Of a DNA stretch of 64,000 nt, positions 1 through 10,707 are shown one piece after another. Both the position numbers and the translations under genes were made by a program. The notes beneath the pieces are model-generated. The model saw only the letters and a program-made list of their open reading frames with translations. It did not search any database and had not been told where the DNA came from. The DNA lies in NCBI GenBank assembly GCA_021292165.1, contig JAHFWL010000400.1, forward strand, positions 1 to 64,000, in the 5' to 3' direction. Each line of letters starts with the position of its first letter. Positions within the stretch are counted from its first letter, which is position 1. This DNA comes from Shinisaurus crocodilurus (lineage: Eukaryota; Chordata; Lepidosauria; Squamata; Shinisauridae).

Positions 1-27
1 GGGCTTTTTTTTTTTTTTGCAGAGCAG

Positions 28-108
28 GGCTGCTTTGGAGAGGGGGGGCCCACTAAATATTATTTCGCCTGGGGCGCCAAACTGCCCTGCACGGGTCCTG
101 ATTGTGGG
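28..108 (+). repeat. Right end of a CAGGGCCGG-type hAT MITE
   Basis: Matches the right half of the MITE at 38206-38371 (CTAAATAT...CCAAACTGCC...). Partial and diverged. Confidence 0.4.
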
Positions 109-171
109 CCTGTTTTGGGATAGGGGCCTGGAGCTGCAGCTCCAATAGCCCCTATCTTAATCCGGCCCTGC

Positions 172-330
172 GTGTCCTGCAAACTGGGATGACCGAGAAG
201 AGATCCTGGCGCTCCTCTGTGTGACATCCCTTCAAGTACTGGAAGAGTGCGATCATGTCTCCCCTCAGTCTCCTCTTCTGAAGGCTGAATATGCCCAGTT
301 CTTCCAGTCTCTCCTCGCAGGGCATGATTT
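172..330 (-). repeat. CR1 ORF2 fragment
   Basis: The reverse complement aligns with ORF2 positions 7345-7490 of the full CR1 (around the [18 protein letters not shown] segment) with many differences. An old truncated copy with a disrupted frame. Confidence 0.75.
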
Positions 331-2440
331 GTTCTGGCTTTGCTAGTCATAGGGAGGGGAAGCTACACAGGACACTGAAGCCTCATCCCTGACCAGAACG
401 CCTTCTGGTTCTGAGACTTCAGCTGGCATCACGGCACGCTTTCAAATGAGTGTTGGACTAAAACGGTCCCTCTGCTTTCAGGGCCCCATTTGCAGGCCAG
501 GGATCTGGGGTGTCATTCTGGAGGGGCGGGACAGGGGCAGGGCTTACCACCAATCTTTTCCCTATTCCTTGACTGCCCTTTTGTTTCCCCCAGAATGCCC
601 TTTGGAAAGATGCTTCAAGGGACATTCTGGGGAGAACAAAATGGCGGCCGCTGGTCATGGCGTGGGAGGAGCACATGATCAGTTTTGCCTCACGCCTCCC
701 AAAATTTGCCCCGCCTGCCTCCCGTAAACTCAAGGAGGGAAGATGGTTTTACCCCGCAGTTGAAAGTTCATTTTCAAGCTGTGGGGCCAAGGTTTATGTC
801 AAACATGTATCTGGATCCATAAGAGCTAGAAACTTGATCTTTAAGCTGCGGTTCTCAGGATATAGATGCAGTGATTAGAAGATGTCCCACGTGACCAATT
901 TCTTCCTGTCATGCAGCTCCAAATGGCACAAGAGCCCCCCCCCCCCGCCCCAGTTAAAAAAAAAAAAAAAAAGAACCCTGAAACAACCAGGGCTGCAAAA
1001 CCCCTTTATCTTCCGCTGCAGGTGTCTGAAAATCCTTTCTTACTCTCTGTTGCTAAAGAAGTACGAACTGCAGTAAAATAAAACCTCGTTTTGATTTGCA
1101 TGTTTGTAGACTTTGATACGAGCTGGGGAATTGGAACGCCGTAAGTGTTCATTATGCAGCTTTCTGGCGGTTAGGTTTCCCAGCCATCACCCACCCACTG
1201 CCTGCACACTCTTTCCCCCCTCTATTAATCTGTGGTGTGTTCCTTTGTATTGATAAAGACTGCTGAGAGCCCTCCAGTGGCCAAAGCGAAAAAGCTAAGT
1301 TTCCGTGGCTGTGGCCCGGCCCGAGGGGGAAAGGGTAGGCAGGGTTCATCGTTCAAATGGAGAGACTTTCCTATCTTCTAATGAGTGATTTCTTTTAACC
1401 GCAAAGAATAGACATGACAGCTCTCCTGAGTGCGCTGCAAGCTATCTGTTTTCTTCTTGGAAGGAGCATCAGCCAGGTTCCCCCCACCCACCCCATTTTT
1501 TATTGAAAAGCCGGGTGGCTTTCAAGAAAAGGTAGATACGTGTGCAAGGAGAGACTCTTCTTTCCGTAAGCAAGATGAGCGGGTCTGCCTCCAGACGCAA
1601 GCGATTCTGAGGGCAGATGCCTGGAGGTGGATAAACCAGTCCACCATTAATTTCTCACTATCACAGCCAGGCCTCGACATACAATTACGCTTATCTGATG
1701 GGGCATATAATTCGAATAAGAAAGCACTTCTTTAAGGGTGCAAAGATCTTCTAAGACTCTGCATTAGGGATGGCGAATCTGTCAAGCCCTATTTCACTCG
1801 GTTTCTCATTTTTTTCCCCAGTGCTAAGTTAGTTCCATCCCAATTCCTCCCTGGATCACGATTTTTTTGGTTTTAGTCCACACAAAAAGGGTTGTACGTA
1901 TTTTTTGTGCATTTTAAAATATATATACATTTCTGTGCATACTTTCTCCCAAATGTACACATTTCCTCAAGCAGTTTTCCCATTAAATAAAGTTTTTTTT
2001 GGTCAGTGTTTTCGGGAAAATACACACATTTTGTATATTCTGTGCACACTGTTTCAAATTAAGCATTTATGATGATCATGATGATGATGATCATGATGAT
2101 GATTTATTGCAAACTGCATCACAAACTTCAGAAATGCACAGATTTTGATGACAAATTAAGTTTGTGTTTATGTTTAAGTTCAGGATATGTGAATTTGGTA
2201 TATTTGCATTGAAATGAAATGCGAATAAAAAAAAATGTTTCACCCAGACCTAGGCAGGCTGGTGTTTGTCTTCATCACAGCCATGTGAGATTGGTAGATC
2301 TTGCTGTTTCTCTTTTTGTAGTTGAGGAGTGAACACCCAAGACCACACAATCAAGTCTCCCTGATCCATGGTTAGTTCCTTAGCCAATGTTCCCCTATTC
2401 CATATGGAGCAGTAGTATATGCTACTCTTGTTGAAGGACA
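331..2440. other. No gene seen
   Basis: Unique-looking DNA with an inverted pair around CCAGAATGCCC / GGGACATTCTGG at about 590-635 (possible old MITE), a poly-C/poly-A run near 935-972, and low-GC text with ATGTACACATTTCC words at about 1860-2220 that recur near 8640-8790, 41940-42090 and 45990-46220. A GATGAT-type run lies at 2070-2104. Confidence 0.5.
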
Positions 2441-2615
2441 TGGTTCTCTCTTCCTGCCCTCATTTTGTCCTCACAACAACCTTGTAAGGTAGGATAGTTT
2501 GAGGGAGAGTGTGCCTGCCCAAGGTCATCCAGTGAGCTTTGTGGCGGGGTTGGTGCTGGATTTGAATCCAGGTCTCACCACTCTTGCTCTGGCCACTACA
2601 CCACACTGGTTCTCA
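2440..2615 (-). repeat. Old MIR-like SINE fragment
   Basis: CTCACAACAACCTTGTAAGG, CAAGGTCATCCAGTGAG, GGATTTGAATCCAGGTCTC and CCACTACACCACACTGG in order. Confidence 0.65.
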
Positions 2616-3635
2616 AGTTCCACTTGAGAACCCAGTATGTCCCAGTATGCCATGGGACATACACCCGAGACAGCTTGCAGGGCATTGCAGGCTTAGGATC
2701 CACCTTCTGGCTGCACCTTTAAATGGATACAATGTAACCTGTTTTAAATAAAATACAAGCTATAAGGTTGGATCCAGTCTATAAGGTTGGATCCAGATAT
2801 AGTCATACTTGGAATAGACCCAAGTATGACTAACTTAAGGTGCAATCCTTCCTATGCAAGTTTAGACAGAAAAAAGGCCTGCAACACCCAGCATGGCCCA
2901 GCCAGCATAGCTGGCTGGGGCATATTGGGTGTTGTAGGCCTTTCTAGTGGTGGGCGATTCTAGTGGTGAGCGACTTGCTGGACACTCGGCGAGCTCTGCC
3001 ACTGCCCCGGCCACACAAACACCAGGCAAGCCACTCGGCGGACTTCTGGGTTCCCAGCGGAGCACTTTTTACGTCGAAAATGGCATAAGATATATTAAAA
3101 GCGGCCACAATTTGCGTAACTTGCGCCAATTGTGGCCGTTTTAAATGTATCTTACACCATTTTCTTTTTTTTTCTTTTTTTTTCTTTTATTTTTTTTAAA
3201 TATTTTATTTATTTTTCAAAGCAAATTATAACACAGAAAATATATTTAGCAAAATACAAAATTATCACACAAATATAACATAATCAACATACAATAAATC
3301 ATAAGTGCTCCCCCCCACCCTTCAAGGGACCAATTAATATACTTCTATCCTCTTGATCAAATAAAGTCTAAATTCCAAAAATATAACATATCCTGACAAG
3401 GCATGTTACCCTTCCCCTTTATTAATACATAGTCTAGTAATTGATTCCATGTCTCCATAAAATTATTCTTCTTTAGCAATCCTTTTTTGCATTTGATACT
3501 ACTAGTTAGTTAGTTTTTTGGGGCTGTGAGAAGGCAAGCAGGCTCCCAGAGAGCGAGCGAACAGAGCGAGCGAACAGGGAGAGCAAACAGGAGTTTGGCA
3601 GCGGAGTTCGGCAGGGGAGGTCAAGGGGGAGGTCC

Positions 3636-3668
<33 letters not shown>

Positions 3669-3723
3669 AAACATATATATATATATATATATATATATTC
3701 TAGGAAGACAGAAACAGAGCACT

Positions 3724-4752
3724 ATGGAAGGAAAGGACTCAGCAGTGGTGGTGACCTGCAAGGGGTGTGCAATGTTTGTTTTCCTGCCGGAGATCGACAT
3801 GGCCTACACATGCAACAAGTGCAAGCTGGTCACGCTGTTGGAAGAAAAGGTCAGAGGACTGGAGCAGCAAGTGTCAACCCTCAGGAGCATAAGAGAAAGC
3901 GAGGAGTTCTTAGACAGAACGGTGGATCTACAGCACCAAAGCACAGTACAGGAGCCAGAAGGGCAACGGCAGGATGAGGCAGAGTCGGAGACTGCAGAGG
4001 CAAGGGAAAATAACGCAGGGGGAACTCCCTGGAAAAGGGTGACTGTTAGGAGCAGAAGAACTACAAGACACTCTGCGCCTGTGGAAGCAGTGGAGCTATG
4101 GAACCGCTTCCATGTACTTGAGGACGAGAGCAGAGGACAGCCTGCAGAGGACGGATTACCGGGCACCCAACGTGACAGCGAGCAAGAGGCTGAGGGTCAG
4201 TCAAGTGGAGGCAATCAAACCAAGGCCTACAGCAAGAGGAAGAGAAGAGTACTCGTAGTGGGAGACTCCCTCCTGCGGGGGATCGAAGCCAAAGTATGTC
4301 GCGAAGACCCATGGACTCGCCAGGTGTGCTGTCTCCCTGGGGCACGGATTAAGGATGTGACAGAGCAGCTGCCGAGGCTCATGCAGCCCACCGACACATA
4401 CCCCTTTCTTCTCTTCCACGTGGGTACAAATGATACTGCCAAGCGGAGTTACAAAGAAATCACGGCAGACTTTGAAGAGCTGGGAAGGGAACTCAAGAAC
4501 TTCGGGGCCCAGATAGTTTTCTCATCCATCCTTCCAGTACTTGGAAGAGGCATAGAAAGGGAAAGAAAAATACTCCGAGTGAATGACTGGCTACGAAGGT
4601 GGAGCCGACGTGAGGGATTTGGATTCTGGGACCACGGGCTACACTTCCTGGAAGATGGACTGCTGGCGAAGGATGGGTTGCACCTCACAAGGACTGGGAA
4701 GAATGTGTTTGGACACAGCATGAGGAACTTAATCAGGAGGGCTTTTAACTGA
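3724..4752 (+). CDS. CR1 ORF1 protein: zinc knuckle, coiled coil, SGNH esterase
   Basis: 342 residues. The N-terminus has a CxxC...CxxC zinc-binding pattern (Cys12, 15, 30, 33), then a short Leu-rich coiled-coil segment around residues 38-60, a charged linker, and from about residue 175 a C-terminal SGNH-hydrolase fold. The blocks are GDSLLRG with Ser182 as nucleophile, a PGARI segment with the block-II Gly, HVGTND (residues 232-237) with the block-III Asn, and DGLHL with Asp317 and His320, so the predicted triad is intact. CR1 ORF1 esterase proteins are thought to bind RNA and membranes as part of the retrotransposition particle. The exact role is not proven. The start at 3724 is the first ATG after the AT tract. 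A 38-bp gap separates the stop from the ORF2 start. Confidence 0.88.
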   Translation: MEGKDSAVVVTCKGCAMFVFLPEIDMAYTCNKCKLVTLLEEKVRGLEQQVSTLRSIRESEEFLDRTVDLQHQSTVQEPEGQRQDEAESETAEARENNAGGTPWKRVTVRSRRTTRHSAPVEAVELWNRFHVLEDESRGQPAEDGLPGTQRDSEQEAEGQSSGGNQTKAYSKRKRRVLVVGDSLLRGIEAKVCREDPWTRQVCCLPGARIKDVTEQLPRLMQPTDTYPFLLFHVGTNDTAKRSYKEITADFEELGRELKNFGAQIVFSSILPVLGRGIERERKILRVNDWLRRWSRREGFGFWDHGLHFLEDGLLAKDGLHLTRTGKNVFGHSMRNLIRRAFN

Positions 4753-4790
4753 ATCCAACAGGGGAGGGAGACATAAACTCGGGGGTACCA

Positions 4791-7661
4791 ATGGAAGAAG
4801 GCCTCTATGCCACAATGGAGAGAACAGCTCCAGCGGTGCCCATTGATAGTCTACCACAAAATGTAGGGGGAAAGTCGGACTATAAAGCACATAGTCTTCA
4901 ATGTCTCTATACTAATGCCCAGAGTATGGGCAATAAACAAGACGAACTTGAACTCTTGATACATGAGGGCAAGTACGACTTGATAGGGATAACTGAAACC
5001 TGGTGGGATGACTCCCATGACTGGAATACAGCAATTGAAGGGTATAACTTGTTCAAAAGGAACAGAAGCAACAGAAAGGGAGGTGGAGTTGCACTGTATG
5101 TTAAAAATACGTATCTCTGCACAGAGATACAGGAAGAGGAGCTTGGCAGCCCCATTGAGAGCATCTGGGTTAAAATAAAGGGGGCAAAGAATAAAGAGAA
5201 CATGGCGGTTGGAGTCTACTACCGACCACCCAATCAAGGAGAAGACGAGGATGGAACTTTTGAAAAGCAAATTGCCAGTGTTTCAAGGAGGCACGATGTG
5301 GTAGTAATGGGAGACTTCAATTTCCCTGATATCTGTTGGGAGACTTATTCAGCCAAACATGGCCCCCCCAAGAAATTCCTGAGCTGTGCTGCTGATAACT
5401 TCCTCCTACAGAAAGTGGAGGAAGGAACTAGAGGATCGGCTATCCTTGACCTGATTCTAACCAACAGAGACGAGTTAGTGGATAAAGTGGCAGTTTCGGG
5501 AACTCTGGGGGAAAGTGACCATGTTATACTTGAGTTCTTGATTCTAACAGAAGCAAAAGCTGAGTGTAGCCAAACACGTACCCTGGATTTTAGGAAAGCC
5601 AATTTTAACAAACTCAGAACAATGATTAGTAAGATCCCATGGCAAGTGACTCTCACGAGAAAGGGAGCCCAGGAGGGGTGGGAGTTTTTAAAAAAGGAAA
5701 TTTTAAAGGCACAATTGCAAACAATTCCCACAAGGAAAAAAGGCAGAGGGCAACAGAAGAAGCCAATGTGGCTTCACAATAAACTCAAAGATGACCTGAA
5801 AACAAAAAAGGACACGTATAGGAAGTGGAAGGAAGGACAGGCTACAGGGGAAGAGTACAGGCAGGTAGCACAGAACTGCAGGAATAGTGTCAGGAAGGCT
5901 AAAGCTGAGAATGAGCTAAGGTTAGCGAGGAATGCTAAAAGCAACAAAAAAGCTTTCTTCAGATACATGCACAGTAAAAGACAGAAGAAAGAACTGGTGG
6001 TTCAACTACGCAATGAGGATGGCAAATTGATAACAGAAGACAAAGAAAAGGCAGAAGTGTTCAATTCCTACTTCGGTTCGGTCTTCTCCCAAAAGAGGGT
6101 CTATGACCCCCCTGGCAAACCTGAAGTGCAGACGGAAGGGGCAGAATTGCAGCTTGAGATTGATAGGCAAATGGTCAAGGAGCACCTGATCACTCTGAAC
6201 GAGTTTAAATCTCCAGGGCCTGATGAGCTGCATCCTAGAGTAATAAAGGAACTGGCAGAAGAACTCTCAGAACCACTGTCTATTATCTTTGAGAAATCAT
6301 GGAGGACAGGTGAAGTGCCAGACGACTGGAGGAGGGCAAATGTTGTTCCCATCTTCAAAAAGGGCAAGAAGGAGGAACCTGGGAACTATAGGCCAGTCAG
6401 TCTGACATCAATCCCCGGGAAGATTTTGGAGCAGATTATAAAGAAGTCAGTCTGCAAGCACCTTGAAAACAATGCAGTGATTACTAGAAGCCAGCATGGA
6501 TTTGTCAAGAACAAATCCTGTCAGACTAATCTGATCTCATTTTTTGATCGGGTAACCTCCCTTGTGGACTGTGGGAATGCTGTGGACATTATATATCTGG
6601 ACTTCAGCAAAGCTTTCGACAAAGTGCCTCATGATATCCTGATTAGTAAGCTAGCTAAGAGTGGGCTAGATGGAACAACTATCAGGTGGATCCACAATTG
6701 GCTACAGAATCGGACTCAAAGAGTGCTTATCAATGGTTCCTTCTCAAACTGGGGAGAGGTAACGAGCGGGGTACCACAGGGCTCGGTCCTGGGCCCGGTG
6801 CTCTTCAACATTTTTATTAATGACTTGGATCAGGAGGTACAGGGAATGCTTATCAAATTTGCAGATGACACAAAGTTGGGTGGAACAGCTAATACTCTGG
6901 AAGACAGAAACAAAATTCAAAGTGACCTCGATAGGCTGGAGCGCTGGGCCGAAAACAACAGAATGAAATTTAACAGGGATAAATGCCAAGTGCTGCACCT
7001 AGGGAGAGGAAACCAAATGCAGAGTTACAGAATGGGGGACACTTGGCTCAACAATACTACAAGTGAGAAGGATCTTGGAATTGTGGTAGATCACAAACTG
7101 AATATGAGCCAGCAATGCGACGTGGCTGCAAAGAAGGCAAATGCAATTTTGGGCTGTATTAATAGAAGTATAGCTTCCAAATCGCGGGAAGTGATAATTC
7201 CCCTTTACTCGGCACTGGTTAGGCCTCATCTTGAGTACTGCGTCCAGTTCTGGGCACCTCACTTTAAGGAGGACATAGACAAACTGGAGAGGGTTCGGAG
7301 GAGGGCAACAAGGATGATAAAGGGACTGGAAACAAAGCCCTATGAGGAGAGACTGAAAGAACTGGGCATGTTTAGCCTTCAGAAGAGGAGACTGAGGGGA
7401 GATATGATCGCACTCTTCCAGTATTTGAAGGGATGTCACACAGAGGAGGGCAAAGATCTCTTCTCGTTCATCCCAGTTTGCAGGACACGGAATAATGGGC
7501 TCAAGTTACAGGAACCTAGATTCCACCTAAACATCAGGAAAAATTTCCTGACTGTCAGAGCAATAAGACAATGGAATCAACTACCTAGGGAGGTGGTGGG
7601 CTCTCCCAGTCTGGAGGCATTCAAGGTGTGGCTGGACAGACATCTGTCAGAGATGCTTTGA
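4791..7661 (+). CDS. CR1 ORF2: AP endonuclease and reverse transcriptase
   Basis: 956 residues, the catalytic protein of target-primed reverse transcription. The endonuclease (about residues 36-250) shows the expected catalytic positions: Asn42 in LYTNAQS, Glu69 in GITETWW, Asp175/Asn177 in GDFNF and Asp243/His244 in SDH. The RT (about 500-760) shows GNYRPVSLT, YLDFSKAFDKV with a catalytic Asp near 604, GVPQGSVLGP and the FADD box with Asp692/Asp693. The C-terminal region ends in IRQWNQLPREVV and is used below to recognise CR1 fragments. All catalytic residues I can identify are present. The length is normal for CR1. The start could also be a downstream Met, but the chosen ATG keeps the whole endonuclease. 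The nicking and reverse-transcription activities are inferred from family knowledge. Confidence 0.92.
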   Translation: MEEGLYATMERTAPAVPIDSLPQNVGGKSDYKAHSLQCLYTNAQSMGNKQDELELLIHEGKYDLIGITETWWDDSHDWNTAIEGYNLFKRNRSNRKGGGVALYVKNTYLCTEIQEEELGSPIESIWVKIKGAKNKENMAVGVYYRPPNQGEDEDGTFEKQIASVSRRHDVVVMGDFNFPDICWETYSAKHGPPKKFLSCAADNFLLQKVEEGTRGSAILDLILTNRDELVDKVAVSGTLGESDHVILEFLILTEAKAECSQTRTLDFRKANFNKLRTMISKIPWQVTLTRKGAQEGWEFLKKEILKAQLQTIPTRKKGRGQQKKPMWLHNKLKDDLKTKKDTYRKWKEGQATGEEYRQVAQNCRNSVRKAKAENELRLARNAKSNKKAFFRYMHSKRQKKELVVQLRNEDGKLITEDKEKAEVFNSYFGSVFSQKRVYDPPGKPEVQTEGAELQLEIDRQMVKEHLITLNEFKSPGPDELHPRVIKELAEELSEPLSIIFEKSWRTGEVPDDWRRANVVPIFKKGKKEEPGNYRPVSLTSIPGKILEQIIKKSVCKHLENNAVITRSQHGFVKNKSCQTNLISFFDRVTSLVDCGNAVDIIYLDFSKAFDKVPHDILISKLAKSGLDGTTIRWIHNWLQNRTQRVLINGSFSNWGEVTSGVPQGSVLGPVLFNIFINDLDQEVQGMLIKFADDTKLGGTANTLEDRNKIQSDLDRLERWAENNRMKFNRDKCQVLHLGRGNQMQSYRMGDTWLNNTTSEKDLGIVVDHKLNMSQQCDVAAKKANAILGCINRSIASKSREVIIPLYSALVRPHLEYCVQFWAPHFKEDIDKLERVRRRATRMIKGLETKPYEERLKELGMFSLQKRRLRGDMIALFQYLKGCHTEEGKDLFSFIPVCRTRNNGLKLQEPRFHLNIRKNFLTVRAIRQWNQLPREVVGSPSLEAFKVWLDRHLSEML

Positions 7662-8145
7662 CCTGGATTCCTGCATTGAGCAGGGGGTTGGACTCGATGG
7701 CCTTGTAGGCCCCTTCCAACTCTACTTTTCTATGATTCTATGATTCTATCATTTAGGGCTATGTCCCAAACTTCCTTATACCAGTCTGTTATTAGGAAAA
7801 CATGTTGTACTTTCCAATTTCTCGCTATCATTAGCCTGGCCGCAGTTAACAAGTTTACAATTAACTCCTTCGTATTTTGATCACAAATAAGCTTCTCAGT
7901 TATTGATAACAATGCTAATTTTCCATTTTCTATGTAAAAAGCGCTCCGCTGGGAACCTGGAAGTCACTTCTCCGGCTCGACTCAGGAGAATGCGAGTCGA
8001 GCCAGGGAAGCAAGTAGGTGGGACGGAGTTCGGGGGGGGGGTCAAACCCAGCAAGTTCGCCGGACTTCCACCCCCCGGATGAAATCCACACACATCCCTA
8101 GGCCGCCTTTCTCTACCTAAACTTGCATAGGATTTGCACCCTTAA

Positions 8146-9690
8146 GCCCCACCAATTGACTAACTTAATTTTTGTTGATTTCAATGGGTCTACTCTAGTT
8201 ATGACTAATTCTGGATCTGATCCATATGCCTTATGGATGGTATTATATCTAAAACATTTTACACTGTATCCGTCAAAACAGACCCTCAAGGCAGCTCCCC
8301 CCTAAAAAAAAAACCCCTAAAAGAATCTACAGTAACATCCCATGAAACCACAAGTAAAAACAAGCCATCTATCAGCTGCAGAGAGCAACACCATTAATCA
8401 AAAGTCTTGGCAAACAGAACTGTGTTCAGTTGCTGTCTAAAGGCCAAAAGAAAAGAATGTATGTATGAATACGGCCACCAAGGAATCCCCAACCGATAGA
8501 GAGAGTTTCCCCATCACAATTTCTTAAAGGATTTACCATTGAGGGGCCATCAACTCTTCTCACATCTTTCATGAGGTCCCTAGGCTGGCTTGAGGCATGC
8601 CATTTTCCAATCCTGCAGGGATTTTAATGTATGTATTTTTGTGTGCTTTTTTTTTTTTTACATGTACGCATTTCCCCCAAGTACTTTATATTGCTGGAAT
8701 GTAGTCCCATGCCATCATGCATACTTTTCTCAAATATAGACATGTTGCATGAACTTTCTCCTAATATACACATTTTGTGTGCATTTCCCCCCCGAGACAA
8801 GCCGCATCGGAAAGTTTGTGAAAATACGGATTTCGGAACGCAACTCTGTGTGCTGGCTTGCAGAAAGGAAGTGCGAATTGGGAAAATCCATTTTTAAAGA
8901 ACCCAAACCTCGACGGAGCTACTTTCTCACCCATCCCTAAGTGGAGAGGGAGCCATGTGGAACTGGCTGTTTTGAAATGAGTCCGGCGCTAGATTAATTC
9001 TGCGGTAACCAGTTTCCCATTGGTTTCATGAGCAGGGCCAGTGCAAGGCAGTTTGGTGCCCTAGGCAAGATCAGATATTTAGCACCCCCCTTCCGATTTT
9101 AGCGCTGTATTTTTTTTCCCCAAGGCGTTTCTGGTGCCCCCTTTAGCCCTGCGCCCTAGGCAGCTGCCTAGTTGGCCTAATGGTAGCACCGGCCCTGCGT
9201 GTGAGAAGCTCTTAACGGGATTGCACCCGCAGGCTTGCTGTCTTTTCAAGTACAGTCGAAAAGGCCCATCGGAATGAAATGCACTTTCCCAAACCAGCAC
9301 CCTGGGCTGCGACTTCTTTTAATCTGGAAGGTTCCTGCGTCGTCTAGGAACTCGGGCCCAGAGCTATTATAAATAACAGACGGTTAATGGCGGGGAAATA
9401 GATCTAGCTCTTATTTGCCGACATTGATTTTCCAATGCTTAATTATGTGGAATCCAGCAGGCAGAATCACTAAGCCCCTGATAGCGTGCGGCTGGTGCTG
9501 AAGCCTACATAACTCCACAGTACGGGTGCTAGCTTTGGATTTTAAAAAGACTGGGGCCCCTAGGGTGGAGCAGGGGTGGAGCCAGGGCAAAACCTGGGTG
9601 ATTTGAAGCTAAGAATAATCCGGCAAATCAGGAGCAAGTCAGGTGAGCGTGGAGAAACTTGATCCATGTTGTTTATTGGCTACGTGTTGC
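8146..9690. other. No gene seen apart from the 9033 MITE
   Basis: 8150-8290 continues sequence often found beside the TTAA hairpins (CAATGGGTCTACTCTAG). 9300-9540 is repeat-free with AT-rich homeobox-like words (TTAATGG, GCTTAATTATG). Confidence 0.4.
9033..9197 (-). mobile_element. hAT-type MITE, CAGGGCC...GGCCCTG
   Basis: 165 bp with inverted ends, in reverse orientation to the copy at 38206-38371. Flanks TTCATGAG and CGTGTGAG match at 5 of 8 positions, a decayed target duplication. Confidence 0.65.
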
Positions 9691-9850
9691 TGTCTTTCCT
9701 CCAAGTTGCTCAGGGCGGCGTACAGGTTTCCCCTGCATTTTGTCTTTACAACAATCCTGCAAGGTAGACTGGGAGATGGTGACTGGTCTGGCACAAGGTC
9801 ACCCAGTGATCTGCATGGCTGAGTGGGATTTAAGCACAGGTCCCCCAGCC
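9690..9850 (-). repeat. Old MIR-like SINE fragment
   Basis: CAACAATCCTGCAAGGTAG, AAGGTCACCCAGTGA and GGATTTAAGCACAGG remain of the core and head. Confidence 0.55.
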
Positions 9851-10072
9851 TTGATCCAGGCTTCCCTAACCTGGCGCTCTCCAGATGTTGTTGAACCCCA
9901 GCTTCCAAAAGCCAATGGTCAGGAATGCAGGGAAGTGAAGCATAAAACATGTGAACCAGGCTGGGGAAAGCTGCCCAGATCCAACACTCTACCCTCTACT
10001 CCACAGACAACTCAGAGTGGAGCCTGGGAGAATCTAGTGAGCTAGGAGTGGATCCAGGGTAGAACCTGGTGG

Positions 10073-10707
10073 CTAGGCACGTGTGAGGAATCCTCGGGGG
10101 GTGAGTGGGTAAAAATCTGATGGATTGGCCTGGCTCAGCCCCTCAGATTCTGGCCCATCAATCCAGCACTGGCACAGAATTGCTCTTGACATGAGTCAAG
10201 CTAGCATGCAGTCTTCCGCTTTTAAAGTAGGCCAGGATTTGCATATTTTTTTTAAAAAGCAGAGAAATTTACGTAAAATATGGTTGCAGATTTTTGCAAA
10301 ATACGGCCGCAATTTGTGCAGATTGCAGCTGTATTTTATGCAAATTTCCCTGCCTTTTTTTTTTAATGCAAATTGCGGCCCACTTTAAAAGCAGAAGCTG
10401 CCCCCCCCCTCAAAAAGCACCCCGATGTGGCCCGCTTTTGGCTCTCGAGTCAGCGAGGTCCGCCGAAGTCCACCAAGCGCAAGCCGGTCGATTTCTTCAG
10501 CGTCTTCCATCCCTCCTGCCGGCAGAAACATAACCAGACCATTTGGGGAGCCAAAGTGGAACGTGGCGGATCGTCGTGGTCACAAAGTGGCAGCGCCCGT
10601 CGTTCCCTGGCTTGTCAGACACCATCACAACTTGTTAATGTCATTGTTGTCCACGTGCAGGGGTGCTCTATGCGTTAAAAATACGAGGACACATCCCTGC
10701 GCCGAGG
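10073..10707. repeat. Possible larger relative of the AGGGATGTGTG MITE
   Basis: Right end ACACATCCCTGCG and left CACGTGTGAGGAATCC resemble the family ends. The centre (10225-10380) is an imperfect palindrome rich in TTTTATGCAAATTTC. Ends uncertain. Confidence 0.35.

Larger units (their letters stand above)
3513..7748 (+). mobile_element. Full-length CR1 LINE with two open ORFs
   Basis: A 4.2-kb CR1-clade retrotransposon. Its 5' UTR (about 3513-3723) is GA-rich and contains a roughly 30-bp poly-A and an AT-dinucleotide run. ORF1 and ORF2 follow, then a short 3' UTR ending in repeats of TTCTATGA, the typical CR1 terminus with no poly(A). It sits inside an L1 fragment and no clear target duplication is visible, as is usual for CR1. 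Both ORFs lack stops or frameshifts, so the copy appears young. Whether it is active cannot be judged from one copy. Confidence 0.88.
3166..7922 (-). mobile_element. L1 LINE 3' end (minus strand), interrupted by CR1
   Basis: Target duplication CCATTTTCT at 3157-3165 and 7923-7931. The poly-T run at about 3166-3200 is the L1 poly(A) tail read on the + strand. The minus-strand frame at 7730-7912 contains LLTAARLMIARNWK and YKEVWDIALND, which resemble the C-terminus of vertebrate L1 ORF2. The 3' part lies at about 3200-3510. The copy is 5'-truncated and split by the CR1 at about 3513-7748. It closely resembles the uninterrupted + strand copy at 52543-53230. Confidence 0.8.
2946..8104. mobile_element. 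Second-level MITE inserted in the hairpin, 8-bp target duplication
   Basis: The target duplication GCCTTTCT is present at 2938-2945 and 8105-8112. The two halves (2946-3165 and 7923-8104) are long inverted repeats of each other around motifs such as TTCCCAGCGGAGC and GCTCCGCTGGGAAC. The right end is ACACATCCCTAGG. The unit at 11106-11447 is of the same type. The 8-bp duplication points to a hAT-like transposase. Confidence 0.65.
2839..8141. mobile_element. TTAA-flanked hairpin MITE (outermost host of the nest)
   Basis: Flanked by TTAA at 2835-2838 and 8142-8145. The arms read GGTGCAATCCTTCCTATGC and, on the far side, GCATAGGATTTGCACC, matching the intact hairpins at 33657-33758 and 63458-63591. 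The left arm runs to 2945 and the right arm resumes at 8105. Everything between is a later insertion. The TTAA target suggests piggyBac-type mobilisation. Confidence 0.7.
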
